Positions 1 through 8,231 of a stretch of DNA of 47,286 bases are shown here, piece by piece (positions within the stretch are counted from its first letter, which is position 1; each line of letters opens with the position of its first letter). This DNA is from Clostridiales bacterium (GTDB taxonomy: Bacteria; Bacillota; Clostridia; Christensenellales; Aristaeellaceae). The stretch covers positions 1-47,286 of the forward strand of contig SFGO01000026.1 of NCBI GenBank assembly GCA_004556545.1. Reading direction: 5' to 3'. The translations under genes were made by a program, and so were the position numbers. The notes beneath the pieces are model-generated. The model did no database searches. It saw only the letters and a program-made list of their open reading frames with translations, and had not been told where the DNA came from.

Positions 1-84
1 CGGTATATAGATGGTGGAAGAAACAATACAATCCAAAAATTAGCTAGACCATGCATATCCGGATTTTGAGTATAAAAACAAAAT

Positions 85-423
85 ATGGAAATGCAGCCTG
101 TTGAATCTAAATTCCTGTTTCGTATGCTATTTGTGGGTTATCTGTACTGTACGGGATCCGTTTTTGGACAACGACTGAAAAAACAACTGCCGTTTTGCCG
201 ACAAGTGTTTTTGTGGACGCAGCCACCATCAACTTGAAGTGTACCGGCGATTTAGTGACAACCAGATTGCTGAGAGAAAGTTTCAGAAGATTCTTCATCA
301 GGTATCAGTAAAAAGAAATTAATGGGCGAAGTGATTTAGTGTATGCATTCTACCTGTGTGAAATTCAAGGCGAATAAGCACAAGAAAATCAAAATCACTA
401 TGGAGAAGCTGCCAAAAGCATAA
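85..423 (+). pseudogene. Decayed IS1182-like transposase remnant
   Basis: No intact gene is present here. Reading the plus strand with frame changes gives pieces that resemble an IS1182-family transposase: FRMLFVGYLY in the frame starting near 85, VFVDAATI around 207-230 in a second frame, and a stretch with KANKHKKIK at 346-423 that ends in a stop. IS1182 transposases carry comparable blocks in this order (a GYLYGIRS-like block, then a VDxTHIKANANK-like block). The frames are broken by indels and stops, so this is a dead remnant at best. The assignment is from memory of the family and is tentative. It lies at the distal end of an AT-richer catabolic operon. Confidence 0.4.
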
Positions 424-484
424 AATGGACAAACTGGATGTAGCCATGCATGGAAAGATGGGAATCACGAAAAAACATGCTGAA

Positions 485-528
485 ATAAAAAAACAGCTCG
501 GAGAGCAGACGCAATTCTGTTCTCCGAG
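485..528 (-). terminator. Intrinsic terminator of the catabolic operon
   Basis: On the minus strand, a 13-bp stem (497-509 with 516-528, one G.T pair) with a 6-nt loop is followed by a run of seven T. It lies 20 bases after the stop codon of the Asp-box protein gene and would end the operon that begins near 8200. Confidence 0.88.
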
Positions 529-548
529 TTTGGTTTATAAGCTTTGCT

Positions 549-1589
549 TCATTCCACAATGCACTCGATAAAAGTACGCCGATTCCATGTATATAGAATG
601 TGAAACTGGCTTCCCTCGGCGACGATTGAGGGATAGGAGTACTCGCCCTCATCTTTCTCCAAAATCAACTGCCGAGAAAAGCTTTCTCCGTTATTATCGG
701 AGAAACTTATCGCCAGCGGAGTGCGTCTCCCCCAATTTTCGCCCACGGGATTATAGACGACAGCCAGCGTCCCATCCTCTCCAAGCGCTGCGTCGATACC
801 GCAGCAATTGTTTGGCAGCACGGTGGGGTAAGCTTCGCTCCAAGTGAGACCAAAATCGTTGGAATCGCTACGGTAAATCCATCCCCTGGTGCTACGCATC
901 AAGGCATGAATATGACCGGGTTTTGACTCCCACATGGAGGGCTGAATTGTGCCGTCCCAAGCGCCGACGATTTCCAAATCATTTTCCCATAGGGAGCCTT
1001 TTTTCAGCCCTTCCCAAAGTTTTTCTGGCTGAAGGGGAGCACCGGGGATATGACGCATGGGAATGCTATGTATTTCCCATGTTTTCCCACCGTCCCGCGA
1101 AATGTCCGCATAGCTGTCCATTGCTGTGCCGTTTTCACTGGAGGTGGGTGCAATCCACCATCCGTTGCTGGCCTGGAGAATTTTATTGCGAACGGAAGCC
1201 CGGGGAGTATAATCTCCCGGAACCGCCTCCTGACTTTCCGACCAGGTCAACCCTTCGTCATCGGAATAGCTGACCATAGTGTACCAGGTTTGCACGGTTA
1301 ACCCGATTTTGTAGAATAGGTAAACGCGCTTTCCGACCAGCATTAAGACAGGATTCCAATGGGGAAGTTGATAAATTGCCTTGATGCGTACGGGATTATA
1401 CCATATGCCGTTTTTACAGCGGGACAGCCAGATCGCCTGATCGGGAGTTCCCTCGCTGGTGCCGGCCCAAAAGACCGCTAGACGTGTGCCGGAGGGAAGC
1501 AAAACCTGTGTGTTGGCATGGCAATCGTGAAACCAAGTCTGATTTCGGTCAAAAATGGGATGTTGTTGTGTAAGTTTCCAATTTTTCAT
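549..1589 (-). CDS. Cytoplasmic Asp-box (BNR) beta-propeller protein, sialidase-like
   Basis: The 346-residue protein carries four Asp-box motifs: SDDEGLTW (109-116), SRDGGKTW (164-171), SNDFGLTW (243-250) and SDNNGESF (297-304). These mark a sialidase-type beta-propeller of the BNR_2 kind. No signal peptide is seen, so it should act in the cytoplasm on an imported oligosaccharide rather than on host glycans outside the cell. GAGAGG precedes the ATG. It is the last gene of a minus-strand operon with an aldolase, a sugar transporter, a flavoprotein and a GntR regulator. Sialidase activity is not proven: propellers of this type also include uronate-releasing lyases and other glycosidases, and no sialic acid lyase or kinase gene is nearby. 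The fold call is firm and the reaction is open. Confidence 0.8.
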   Translation of the reverse strand: MKNWKLTQQHPIFDRNQTWFHDCHANTQVLLPSGTRLAVFWAGTSEGTPDQAIWLSRCKNGIWYNPVRIKAIYQLPHWNPVLMLVGKRVYLFYKIGLTVQTWYTMVSYSDDEGLTWSESQEAVPGDYTPRASVRNKILQASNGWWIAPTSSENGTAMDSYADISRDGGKTWEIHSIPMRHIPGAPLQPEKLWEGLKKGSLWENDLEIVGAWDGTIQPSMWESKPGHIHALMRSTRGWIYRSDSNDFGLTWSEAYPTVLPNNCCGIDAALGEDGTLAVVYNPVGENWGRRTPLAISFSDNNGESFSRQLILEKDEGEYSYPSIVAEGSQFHILYTWNRRTFIECIVE

Positions 1590-1628
1590 GTTTTTTCCTC
1601 TCTTAAAAGGAAAACAGGAAGAGGATTA

Positions 1629-1805
1629 CAGTCTGTCGAACCACCGAGTTGGCCACCAGCCCCCTCAAAGCACTGTTTGATGGGAAAGTACTGCGGCACA
1701 AGGGTTAGGAACTCTGTTCCGCAACCTCAATCGTCATCTTTAGCACGGCAGTACCAAAGACGGCGATTGAGGGGCAACAGTGCCTCCTGCACCTCCGCGT
1801 TTTTG
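1629..1805 (+). repeat. Interspersed hairpin repeat, copy 1
   Basis: This stretch matches 19901-20046 in the same orientation. Shared blocks are CAGTCTGTCGA, AGTTGGCC, AAAGTnCTGCGGCACAAGG and CAGTGCCTCCTGCACCTCC. This copy keeps a GGTT(A)GGAAC/GTTCC..AACC hairpin and carries a longer middle in which CCTCAATCG and CGATTGAGG form an extra 9-bp inverted repeat. It fills the gap between the GntR gene and the Asp-box gene. Confidence 0.8.
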
Positions 1806-1816
1806 ACACTCTGGGA

Positions 1817-2527
1817 TTATTCCTTTCGCAATTCGCCGTCCTGATAATTCTGTGCTGACTTCCGAAGATGCTCGCTCATCAGGGATACCGCCTGACCGGC
1901 ATCGCCTTTGCGCATGGCCTCGATCAGCAGCTGATGGTCGCGGATACCACTTTCATTGCCGCTGAGAGGAAGCAGAGCCGTGCGGATTAGGGGTGCAATC
2001 AAATTATTGATCGAGCGTTGAAATAGCTCCAGCAGCGGATTTCCGGATAAGCGCGCTACGGTGTTGTGAAACTCCATATCCAATGCTATTCGTTGATCGA
2101 TATCGTCCTTTGAGGTACGCATACGTTCGTTGACCTCGACTAAAGGCTGAAAATCTACGGCATTTGCCTTTTCTGCCACCAGACGGCAAGCACCCACTTC
2201 CAAAATTGTACGTAGCTCAAAGGTATTCTCCGGCTTGATATTATCCATCAGCACGATGCGGTTGAGCATTTCCGTTACGCCTTGATCTCCGGGTTTGTTG
2301 ATATAAGCGCCTTCGCCTATATGCAGCGTAATTAGCTGACGTTCTTTTAGAATTTTTAGCGCTTCCCGAATGACGTTTCGGCTTACGCCAAAATTAGCCG
2401 CCATGGTCTGCTCGCTGGGCAGCTTTTGACCAATCTGAGAGGAATCGTTCAAAATCATTTCTTCCAGATTGTTGGCGATGCTTTCATACAAATTAACCCG
2501 TTCGACATTGTAATTGATTTGCGGCAA
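1817..2527 (-). CDS. GntR-family (FadR/FCD) transcriptional regulator
   Basis: The 236-residue protein has an N-terminal winged helix typical of GntR (about residues 13-77, with LPSEQTMAANFGVSR and the wing GEGAYI) and a C-terminal all-helical FCD ligand domain (about 95-225). The FCD domain keeps the Asp and His residues that bind metal and carboxylate ligands in this family (LDMEFHNTVA, and His in RDHQLL and SEHLRK). FCD regulators usually respond to organic or sugar acids, which fits an operon ending in a keto-acid aldolase. The start appears to be TTG, with AAGGA about 10 bases upstream. The gene lies 33 bases after the flavoprotein gene and is co-transcribed. It probably represses the operon promoter at 8202-8231, but I could not identify an operator. 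Confidence 0.9.
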   Translation of the reverse strand: MPQINYNVERVNLYESIANNLEEMILNDSSQIGQKLPSEQTMAANFGVSRNVIREALKILKERQLITLHIGEGAYINKPGDQGVTEMLNRIVLMDNIKPENTFELRTILEVGACRLVAEKANAVDFQPLVEVNERMRTSKDDIDQRIALDMEFHNTVARLSGNPLLELFQRSINNLIAPLIRTALLPLSGNESGIRDHQLLIEAMRKGDAGQAVSLMSEHLRKSAQNYQDGELRKE

Positions 2528-2560
2528 ACCGGACGCATCCTTCCCTGTGTTTCCACTCTT

Positions 2561-4213
2561 TTATAAATTGACGGCACCGTGTGTTATCAACTGTTGGTTA
2601 TCCATGGAAACCCAACGCATTTGGTTCAAGGCTTCATCATGAACTGGATAATCCGAGCGATCATGACTGCCTCTAGATTCCTTGCGGTTCTTCATCGCGG
2701 TCAGAATGAGACGAGCCGCATCTACTGCGTTCGCAACTTGAAAATATTGGGCCGCCTCTGGCGTACCAAGGTGCTCCAACGGTTGAAGGTCAAGTGCTTC
2801 AAGTTGAGAAAGTCCCTCTTCTAACCCTTTTTTATTTCTACGTATGCAACCGTTTTCCTGCATTATACACCGAATTTTTTCTAAAACGGCGACGGGAGAA
2901 CTGCCGGTACTTCTCCGTCTCGAAAACTCATTTATCAGCATTTGGAGAGCATCCTGTTCGGACACGACTGTTTCCTGACGCTCCAATGCATACTCTCCTG
3001 CCATGCGTCCGGCACCTTCGCCGAATACTTGGGTTGCCAGAATGCAGAGACCGCCCATCCGGTCGGGGCCGTGCAGGCCGCCGGAGCTTTCCCCGCAGGC
3101 AAACAGCCCTTCGATATCTGTGCTCAGATCGTCACCCAGCAGAATGCCGCCGTTAAAGCCCTGGCACATGGGATAAATCTGCATTACGGTTCCTTCGTCA
3201 AGACCAAGTTTATGCAGAAACTCCCGCCAGTGAACTCCGCGTTCATCTTGCAGCCGGGAAGCATCGGGCCAGAATTTTAAGCCCATGCCGTTTCCTTTCT
3301 CGTTTTCCGCCACCATGGCGTATTCTAAATATTTTCCGTTGTCCTCGCAACTGAACGGACCATGCTTGGCGTGCAGGTCCAACGCATTCTCCACGGTAAC
3401 TCCCTTCGGAAGATACGCTTCCATGCAGCTTTCGTCTTTGGCGTTTGTCAGGCGGGGATGCTCGTTGAGCAAAAAGGGAAAATAATTGACGTTGGCGATT
3501 GGCTTTACCGTTCCCGGAACGAATTGGATAAACTCCAGGTTAACAATTCTGGCCTGATGGCGAGCTGCCATAGCATAAGCGTTTCCATACAGGGGACCGA
3601 AAGCGGCTCTGTGCTGATAAAGTCCTTCGCCTCCGCCCATCGCAAGGATGACGGCCTTGGCGCGAATCAGGCACAGACATCCTTCTGCATCTACCGCCAT
3701 GGCGCCTAAACAACGGCCATTCCGCACCAGAAGCGAGACAGCCGTTAATCGCCGGAATGTAATATGAGGATTTTGGGATACCAGTTCTTGTTGGCTTTTT
3801 ACAAAGATATTCATATCCCGGAGAAAATCCCCGCGTGGCTCCTTGCCAAAGCAGCCGGTAATCCGCATGGATTTCATGGGCGTAAGCGGAAGTCCCTCTT
3901 CGATAAAGCGCGCTCTGGCTTTGATAGAGCCGTGGGCCAGATAGGACGCCAGACGCGGATTGATGCATCCTTTTGCGGCGGTTAGGATTTCCTGGGTAAA
4001 ATCCTCCGCATCCTTTTCATCCGTTGCGGACAGCATACCCCATTCAAAAGAAAGAGGATAAAAGGTGGAACCGGATTCGCCTACCGGCGTTTCGCTGATG
4101 AGCATTACGCTTTCTACCGCTTCGGCGGCTGTCAACGCGGCGCGTATGCCGGCTCCGCCTCCGCCAATTACCAGTACATCGCATTGACTGATATCATGGA
4201 GCGTTGCGTTCAT
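2561..4213 (-). CDS. FAD-dependent oxidoreductase, fumarate reductase/L-aspartate oxidase fold
   Basis: The 550-residue flavoprotein starts with a Rossmann FAD motif (VLVIGGGGAGIRAA, residues 13-26) and ends with the C-terminal FAD segment (GLFACGESSGGLHGPDRMGG). The arrangement is that of the fumarate reductase/succinate dehydrogenase/NadB family. The catalytic Arg equivalent (R385) is present. The family block QFHPT reads QFVPG (V232), and the PTAHYTMGGI block reads PMCQGFNGGI (348-357), so both usual histidines are missing. Fumarate or aspartate is therefore an unlikely substrate. There is no signal peptide and no adjacent iron-sulfur subunit. AAAGGAAA precedes the ATG. In context it should oxidise or reduce an intermediate of the sugar acid taken up by the adjacent transporter. 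Confidence 0.87.
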   Translation of the reverse strand: MNATLHDISQCDVLVIGGGGAGIRAALTAAEAVESVMLISETPVGESGSTFYPLSFEWGMLSATDEKDAEDFTQEILTAAKGCINPRLASYLAHGSIKARARFIEEGLPLTPMKSMRITGCFGKEPRGDFLRDMNIFVKSQQELVSQNPHITFRRLTAVSLLVRNGRCLGAMAVDAEGCLCLIRAKAVILAMGGGEGLYQHRAAFGPLYGNAYAMAARHQARIVNLEFIQFVPGTVKPIANVNYFPFLLNEHPRLTNAKDESCMEAYLPKGVTVENALDLHAKHGPFSCEDNGKYLEYAMVAENEKGNGMGLKFWPDASRLQDERGVHWREFLHKLGLDEGTVMQIYPMCQGFNGGILLGDDLSTDIEGLFACGESSGGLHGPDRMGGLCILATQVFGEGAGRMAGEYALERQETVVSEQDALQMLINEFSRRRSTGSSPVAVLEKIRCIMQENGCIRRNKKGLEEGLSQLEALDLQPLEHLGTPEAAQYFQVANAVDAARLILTAMKNRKESRGSHDRSDYPVHDEALNQMRWVSMDNQQLITHGAVNL

Positions 4214-4234
4214 GTTTCGTTTCCTTTCTTTGTG

Positions 4235-4269
4235 AAAAAAGCGCGGCAGGGGAAGCGTCCCTGCCGCGC
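4235..4269 (-). terminator. Intercistronic terminator after the binding-protein gene
   Basis: On the minus strand an 11-bp GC-rich stem (4241-4251 with 4259-4269) is followed by six T. It sits between the solute-binding protein gene and the flavoprotein gene. If it is leaky it would give more transporter mRNA than mRNA for the downstream enzyme and regulator. Confidence 0.85.
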
Positions 4270-4278
4270 CGCCGTATT

Positions 4279-5598
4279 TTACAGGGGATTGGCCTCGTTG
4301 TAAAGCTCGATATTCTCATTGGTGGTGGCTACGATTTCCTCTACTGCATCGGAGGGAGTGTAGGATTCGTCCATCATCATCCGTGCAAAGGCGTTCTGCA
4401 CGGTGTTGCGGAACTCATAATACACGCCGAACACAGCGCCCACGTTCTGAGGATCGCAATCCACCAACTCCTGCCAGATATTTTCCACAAAGGGATTTTC
4501 CTGGCGGTGCGCCTTGTATACCTCGCTGTTGTAGGCTTCTTCGCTGACGGGGGTATAATTGGTATAGGCGGCGTAGTATCCCATGACCTCAGGCTGCCAC
4601 ATATACTGGAGGAAAGCCCAGGCGCCTTCGGAGAGTTCTTCATTTCCTTTGTCGACAATCCACATGGAATTGCCGCCAGGGGAGAAGGTGCCGCTGGCAG
4701 AGCCGTCGATGCTGGGTGCGGCTACCTGCCCCAGGGTAAACCGGTCTCCGATCGCGTCTTTTTGCTTAGCAATCCACTGAGAGGAGAAAATAACCATAGC
4801 CAGATCCCCCTGGAAGAAGGCGTTGCCCAGATCCGTGGTGCTTAGACCGGTTGTGGGAGCCATGTTGTAATCCTTGGTCAAAGCGTCGTGGAAGGTGGTG
4901 AAAATGTCCAACGCGGCGGTCCCCTCATTCATCAGGCATTTGGTAGCGCGACCGCTGCGGCCATTGTCATGGTCCACAAGCTTTTCGCCGGACATGCTGA
5001 TATATTCCTCGATCTGCCAGGAATCGTTGATCAGTGAGAAACCCTTTTTGCACAGACCAGCATCGGTAATTTTCTTGGCTGCTGCATCCACGTCGGCTAC
5101 GGTTTTCAGCGTGGAGGGATCAATACCGGCGGCTTCCAGCACTTCGGCATTGTAATTCAACGCCAGCATCGTTACGCTCAGAGGCATGCAGTACAGCGTG
5201 TCGTTCAGCGTGTAAAGTGCCCGGATGTTTTCTTGCATACCTGATACATCAAATCCGTCGCGATCGATGAATTTCTGAACGGGGATGATCATGTCGCTTT
5301 CGGCCAGCCAGCCCATGCATTCCACCACGATCTGGTAAAGATCCGGCAGATCCTCCTTTGGGGTCGCCTTGAACTTGGCAAAGTTGTCATACCAGCTGCC
5401 TTGGAATTCTGCAACCGCTTCATATTGATCCTGGGAAGCGTTGAAGTCGGCGACAATTTGGTCGAATGCTTCCGCGCCTACACCGCTGAGCATATGCCAG
5501 ATGGTAACTTTTGTGCGTTGGTTCTCCGCAGCCGCGCATCCGGCCATGGAAACGACGAGTATGGTGCACAGGATAAGAGACAGTACCTTTTTCAACAT
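4279..5598 (-). CDS. Sugar ABC transporter solute-binding lipoprotein (CUT1)
   Basis: The 439-residue protein is an extracellular solute-binding protein of the MalE/UgpB type. The N-terminus MLKKVLSLILCTILVVSMAGC is a lipoprotein signal with the lipobox MAGC, so the mature protein is anchored to the membrane. The start is the ATG at 5598, 8 bases after AGGAG. An in-frame GTG three codons upstream overlaps the Shine-Dalgarno and is less likely. The gene follows two permease genes in one operon. No ATPase gene accompanies them, so a shared MsmX/MsmK-type ATPase elsewhere must power import. The substrate is unknown. The neighbouring Asp-box protein and aldolase suggest an oligosaccharide containing a sugar acid. 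Confidence 0.92.
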   Translation of the reverse strand: MLKKVLSLILCTILVVSMAGCAAAENQRTKVTIWHMLSGVGAEAFDQIVADFNASQDQYEAVAEFQGSWYDNFAKFKATPKEDLPDLYQIVVECMGWLAESDMIIPVQKFIDRDGFDVSGMQENIRALYTLNDTLYCMPLSVTMLALNYNAEVLEAAGIDPSTLKTVADVDAAAKKITDAGLCKKGFSLINDSWQIEEYISMSGEKLVDHDNGRSGRATKCLMNEGTAALDIFTTFHDALTKDYNMAPTTGLSTTDLGNAFFQGDLAMVIFSSQWIAKQKDAIGDRFTLGQVAAPSIDGSASGTFSPGGNSMWIVDKGNEELSEGAWAFLQYMWQPEVMGYYAAYTNYTPVSEEAYNSEVYKAHRQENPFVENIWQELVDCDPQNVGAVFGVYYEFRNTVQNAFARMMMDESYTPSDAVEEIVATTNENIELYNEANPL

Positions 5599-5647
5599 TG
5601 GATCCACTCCTTTATTTTTTTCCGTGACTCCGCACGGTTGGGTTCGA

Positions 5648-6475
5648 TCAGCCCTTTACGGCTCCAGCCACCATGCCTTTGACCAGCCATTTTTGTCCGA
5701 TGATGAAGAAAAGAATAGCCGGAATAATTACGATCATGGCTGCGGCAAGCACTAGGCCGTAATTTGCCGCTTCGGAATCTTTCAAAATCCCGGTTCCGAT
5801 CTGCAACGTGCGCATTTGATCCCGGTTAGTAACCAGAAGGGGCCAGAAATATTGGTTATAGGCGTCGATGAATCGGTACAGCGCCAGCGAACAGGTGGCC
5901 GGCAGGGAAAGCGGAAAGGCAATGCTGAAAAGAAAACGCATATCGCCGCACCCGTCGATGGTGGCGGCCTCTTTCAATTCTCTTGGAAGCGTCATGTAGA
6001 ATTGACGCATGAGAAAGATACTCATGCCTGAGGCCAAGAAAGGCAGAGTCAAGCCTAAGTAAGTATCCGTCAGCCGAAGGTTGCAGACCGTCAGGTAGTT
6101 ACAAATCAGAGTTGATTCGTAGGGAATCATCAGCGTAGCCGTTACCAGAGCAAATAAGGTTTTTCGTCCTTTGAATTCAAAGAAGGAAAAGGCGTATGCC
6201 GCCAAACTGGCTGTCAAAATTTGCGCACCGACTTCAATGAAGCAAACGATCAGCGTATTTTTGAAATATGTCAGCATTGGCACACGCTGAAGAGCAAACT
6301 GGTAATTGGCCAGAGACATTCTTTTGGAAATCAGTACAGGAGGATTGCTGAGAATATCGGCCATGCCCATAAAGCTGAGGCAAAACCCGTAAATCAGGGG
6401 GAAGATAACGGCTATTCCCAATAAAAGCTTACCGGAGAACGTCAATGCCTCCATAATCTTTCGTTTAGTCCGCAT
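5648..6475 (-). CDS. Sugar ABC transporter permease, MalG type
   Basis: The 275-residue protein has six hydrophobic segments and the cytoplasmic EAA loop (LKEAATIDGCGDMRFLFSIAFPLS) that docks the ATPase in CUT1 importers. Its C-terminus (KWLVKGMVAGAVKG) is typical of MalG-type subunits. Its ATG overlaps the TGA of the preceding permease gene by one base (TGATG), so the two are translationally coupled. It pairs with the upstream MalF-type permease and the downstream binding protein. Confidence 0.93.
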   Translation of the reverse strand: MRTKRKIMEALTFSGKLLLGIAVIFPLIYGFCLSFMGMADILSNPPVLISKRMSLANYQFALQRVPMLTYFKNTLIVCFIEVGAQILTASLAAYAFSFFEFKGRKTLFALVTATLMIPYESTLICNYLTVCNLRLTDTYLGLTLPFLASGMSIFLMRQFYMTLPRELKEAATIDGCGDMRFLFSIAFPLSLPATCSLALYRFIDAYNQYFWPLLVTNRDQMRTLQIGTGILKDSEAANYGLVLAAAMIVIIPAILFFIIGQKWLVKGMVAGAVKG

Positions 6476-7344
6476 CAGTAATGCACCCCCTTTTTTTCGA
6501 AGAAGAACTGTACGCGCGTGATCACAAAAATGATGAAGAATAGCACCACGGACATGGTACAGGCAGTATAGAAGCGTGAGTTATAGAAAGCTTCTTTGTA
6601 AATTTGAAAGATGAGCACATTGGTGCTGTAATAGGGCCCTCCATCCGTCAGCAGCCGTACCTGCGCAAAGGTCTGAAAGGAGGTAACAATATTGTAGAAC
6701 ACCACAAAGAAAATCTGGGGCGAGGCCATGGGAACTACAACTTTGCGTACACGGGTCCAATAACCTGCTCCGTCAATTTTGGAACTTTCAATCAACTCAG
6801 GCGGTACATTGCGGAAGCCTGTCAAAAGAAAGATGACATTCATGCCGAGGTTGGACCAGACCGTTACCGCAGCGACGCACCAGATGGCACTGGAGGGATT
6901 GGCCAACCATGCGTTATTGGAATGAAGCAGATAATTCAGCATTCCGGTATTGGGCGCAAAGACCATATACCAAATGACCGAGGCAGGAGCGGCGGCAATG
7001 ACCAAAGGCATGGTGTACATCGTTTCGTAAATACGGCTGCCCCGTTTTTGTTCCGTGGCGGCTAGCGCCAGCGCAAAGCCGATGACAAAGGCGGGAATAC
7101 CTACTATCAAGGCAAAACGGAAGCTGATGGAAAGAGAATTCAGAAAAGTTTTATTGCTGAAAAGACGGGCGTAGTTTTTGAAACCAACAAATTTTACGAT
7201 GTTTCCCTGTACGTCCGTCATGGTTAGCGAAAGAATGATGTTCTTCACAAAAGGATAGAAAACAAACATCGCCAGAATGATGAGACTCGGCAGAAGCAAC
7301 AGGTACGGCAGAAAAATCCGTTTCTTTTGGACGTTGGTTTTCAA
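6475..7344 (-). CDS. Sugar ABC transporter permease, MalF type
   Basis: The 289-residue protein has a hydrophobic N-terminal segment (PYLLLLPSLIILAMFVFYPF) typical of MalF-type subunits, six predicted membrane spans and an EAA-like loop (ELIESSKIDGAGYWTRVRKVVVPM). The start is TTG, 9 bases after GGAG. An in-frame TGA lies just upstream, so a longer form is excluded. It lies 36 bases after the aldolase gene and is coupled to the next permease gene by a one-base overlap. Confidence 0.92.
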   Translation of the reverse strand: MKTNVQKKRIFLPYLLLLPSLIILAMFVFYPFVKNIILSLTMTDVQGNIVKFVGFKNYARLFSNKTFLNSLSISFRFALIVGIPAFVIGFALALAATEQKRGSRIYETMYTMPLVIAAAPASVIWYMVFAPNTGMLNYLLHSNNAWLANPSSAIWCVAAVTVWSNLGMNVIFLLTGFRNVPPELIESSKIDGAGYWTRVRKVVVPMASPQIFFVVFYNIVTSFQTFAQVRLLTDGGPYYSTNVLIFQIYKEAFYNSRFYTACTMSVVLFFIIFVITRVQFFFEKKGVHY

Positions 7345-7380
7345 TTCAATTCACTCCGTTTCGGCTCGGAAGTTTATTTC

Positions 7381-8154
7381 TTAGCTGTGAAAACATTTTT
7401 TCATTTCTTTCAAATAATGCTCTGCACCGTGCAGCAGCAAATCTGTATCGGCGGCCAGAGAAATCAAATTGACACCAAGATCGTGCCAGAACAGAATGTC
7501 TTCATAAGTGCAGGCACCAAAAGAAACGCCGATGGGAATATGATTCTTCTGGGCGGTCTGGATCACGTGTCGCATGGCGGAAACTATCTCGGGATGGCGA
7601 AGATCGTTAAAATGCCCCATCGAGGCGGCAAGATCGCAGGGGCCGATGATAAAAGCATCGATGCCCTCTACGGTAACAATTTTTACAAAATCCTCCACTG
7701 CGTGGACGTTTTCTACCTGAAGAATGCGCAGCAGATTGTCATCCACGGCCTGATAATAGTCGGACAGGGAAACCCGGCCAAACTGAATCGCCCGGCGAGG
7801 ACCGAAGCCGCGGTTTCCTTTCGGAGGATACATACAGGCTTCTATTGCGGTTTTTGCCAGCTGATAGGAGTTCACCTGAGGAAATACAATACCATCCGGT
7901 CCCATTTCCAGAATAGGCTTCACCCGCACTTGATCCACACAGGGGACGCGGACAATAGCGCTGACGCAGGCGGCACGGGCGGCGATTAAATGCTGCTGCA
8001 GGCAATTCAAGTCAATGGCAGTGTGCTCAGTATCGATCCACAGATAGTCAAAGCCAACGTTTCCCATCAGCTCCGTAATGACAGGATCGTTTAGGGAAAC
8101 GTGAGTACCCAGACAGACTTCGTTGTTGTGCAGTTTTTCTTTTAGCTTGTTCAT
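7381..8154 (-). CDS. HpcH/HpaI family aldolase
   Basis: The 257-residue protein is a class II metal-dependent aldolase that cleaves or forms 2-keto-3-deoxy acids to pyruvate plus an aldehyde. Active-site residues line up with HpaI: H44 (DTEHTAID), R69 (IVRVP), E148 (LQVENV) and D174 (GPCDLAASMG). The start is the ATG at 8154, with AGAAAGG 8 bases upstream; a longer reading to 8211 would have no such site and would overlap the promoter. It is the first gene of the operon. Relatives act on 2-keto-3-deoxy-rhamnonate, 5-keto-4-deoxy-glucarate and similar compounds, so a sugar-acid pathway is likely, but the exact substrate cannot be read from sequence. Confidence 0.92.
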   Translation of the reverse strand: MNKLKEKLHNNEVCLGTHVSLNDPVITELMGNVGFDYLWIDTEHTAIDLNCLQQHLIAARAACVSAIVRVPCVDQVRVKPILEMGPDGIVFPQVNSYQLAKTAIEACMYPPKGNRGFGPRRAIQFGRVSLSDYYQAVDDNLLRILQVENVHAVEDFVKIVTVEGIDAFIIGPCDLAASMGHFNDLRHPEIVSAMRHVIQTAQKNHIPIGVSFGACTYEDILFWHDLGVNLISLAADTDLLLHGAEHYLKEMKKCFHS

Positions 8155-8201
8155 AATATTCGCCTTTCTTTTGTTGGGTTGTTCTCTTGTAGTACAGCCA
8201 T

Positions 8202-8231
8202 ATATTAGCACAGATCATAACGAGCTGTCAA
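8202..8231 (-). promoter_or_regulatory. Sigma-A promoter of the catabolic operon
   Basis: The minus strand reads TTGACA (8226-8231), an 18-base spacer, then TAATAT (8202-8207) preceded by TG one base upstream, giving an extended -10. It lies about 50 bases before the aldolase start codon and is the only strong promoter found for the operon ending at 549. Confidence 0.85.

Noticed and set aside
107..298. A 63-codon minus-strand frame near the left edge.
   Set aside because: There is no convincing ribosome site or family resemblance; the plus strand here carries transposase-like fragments instead.
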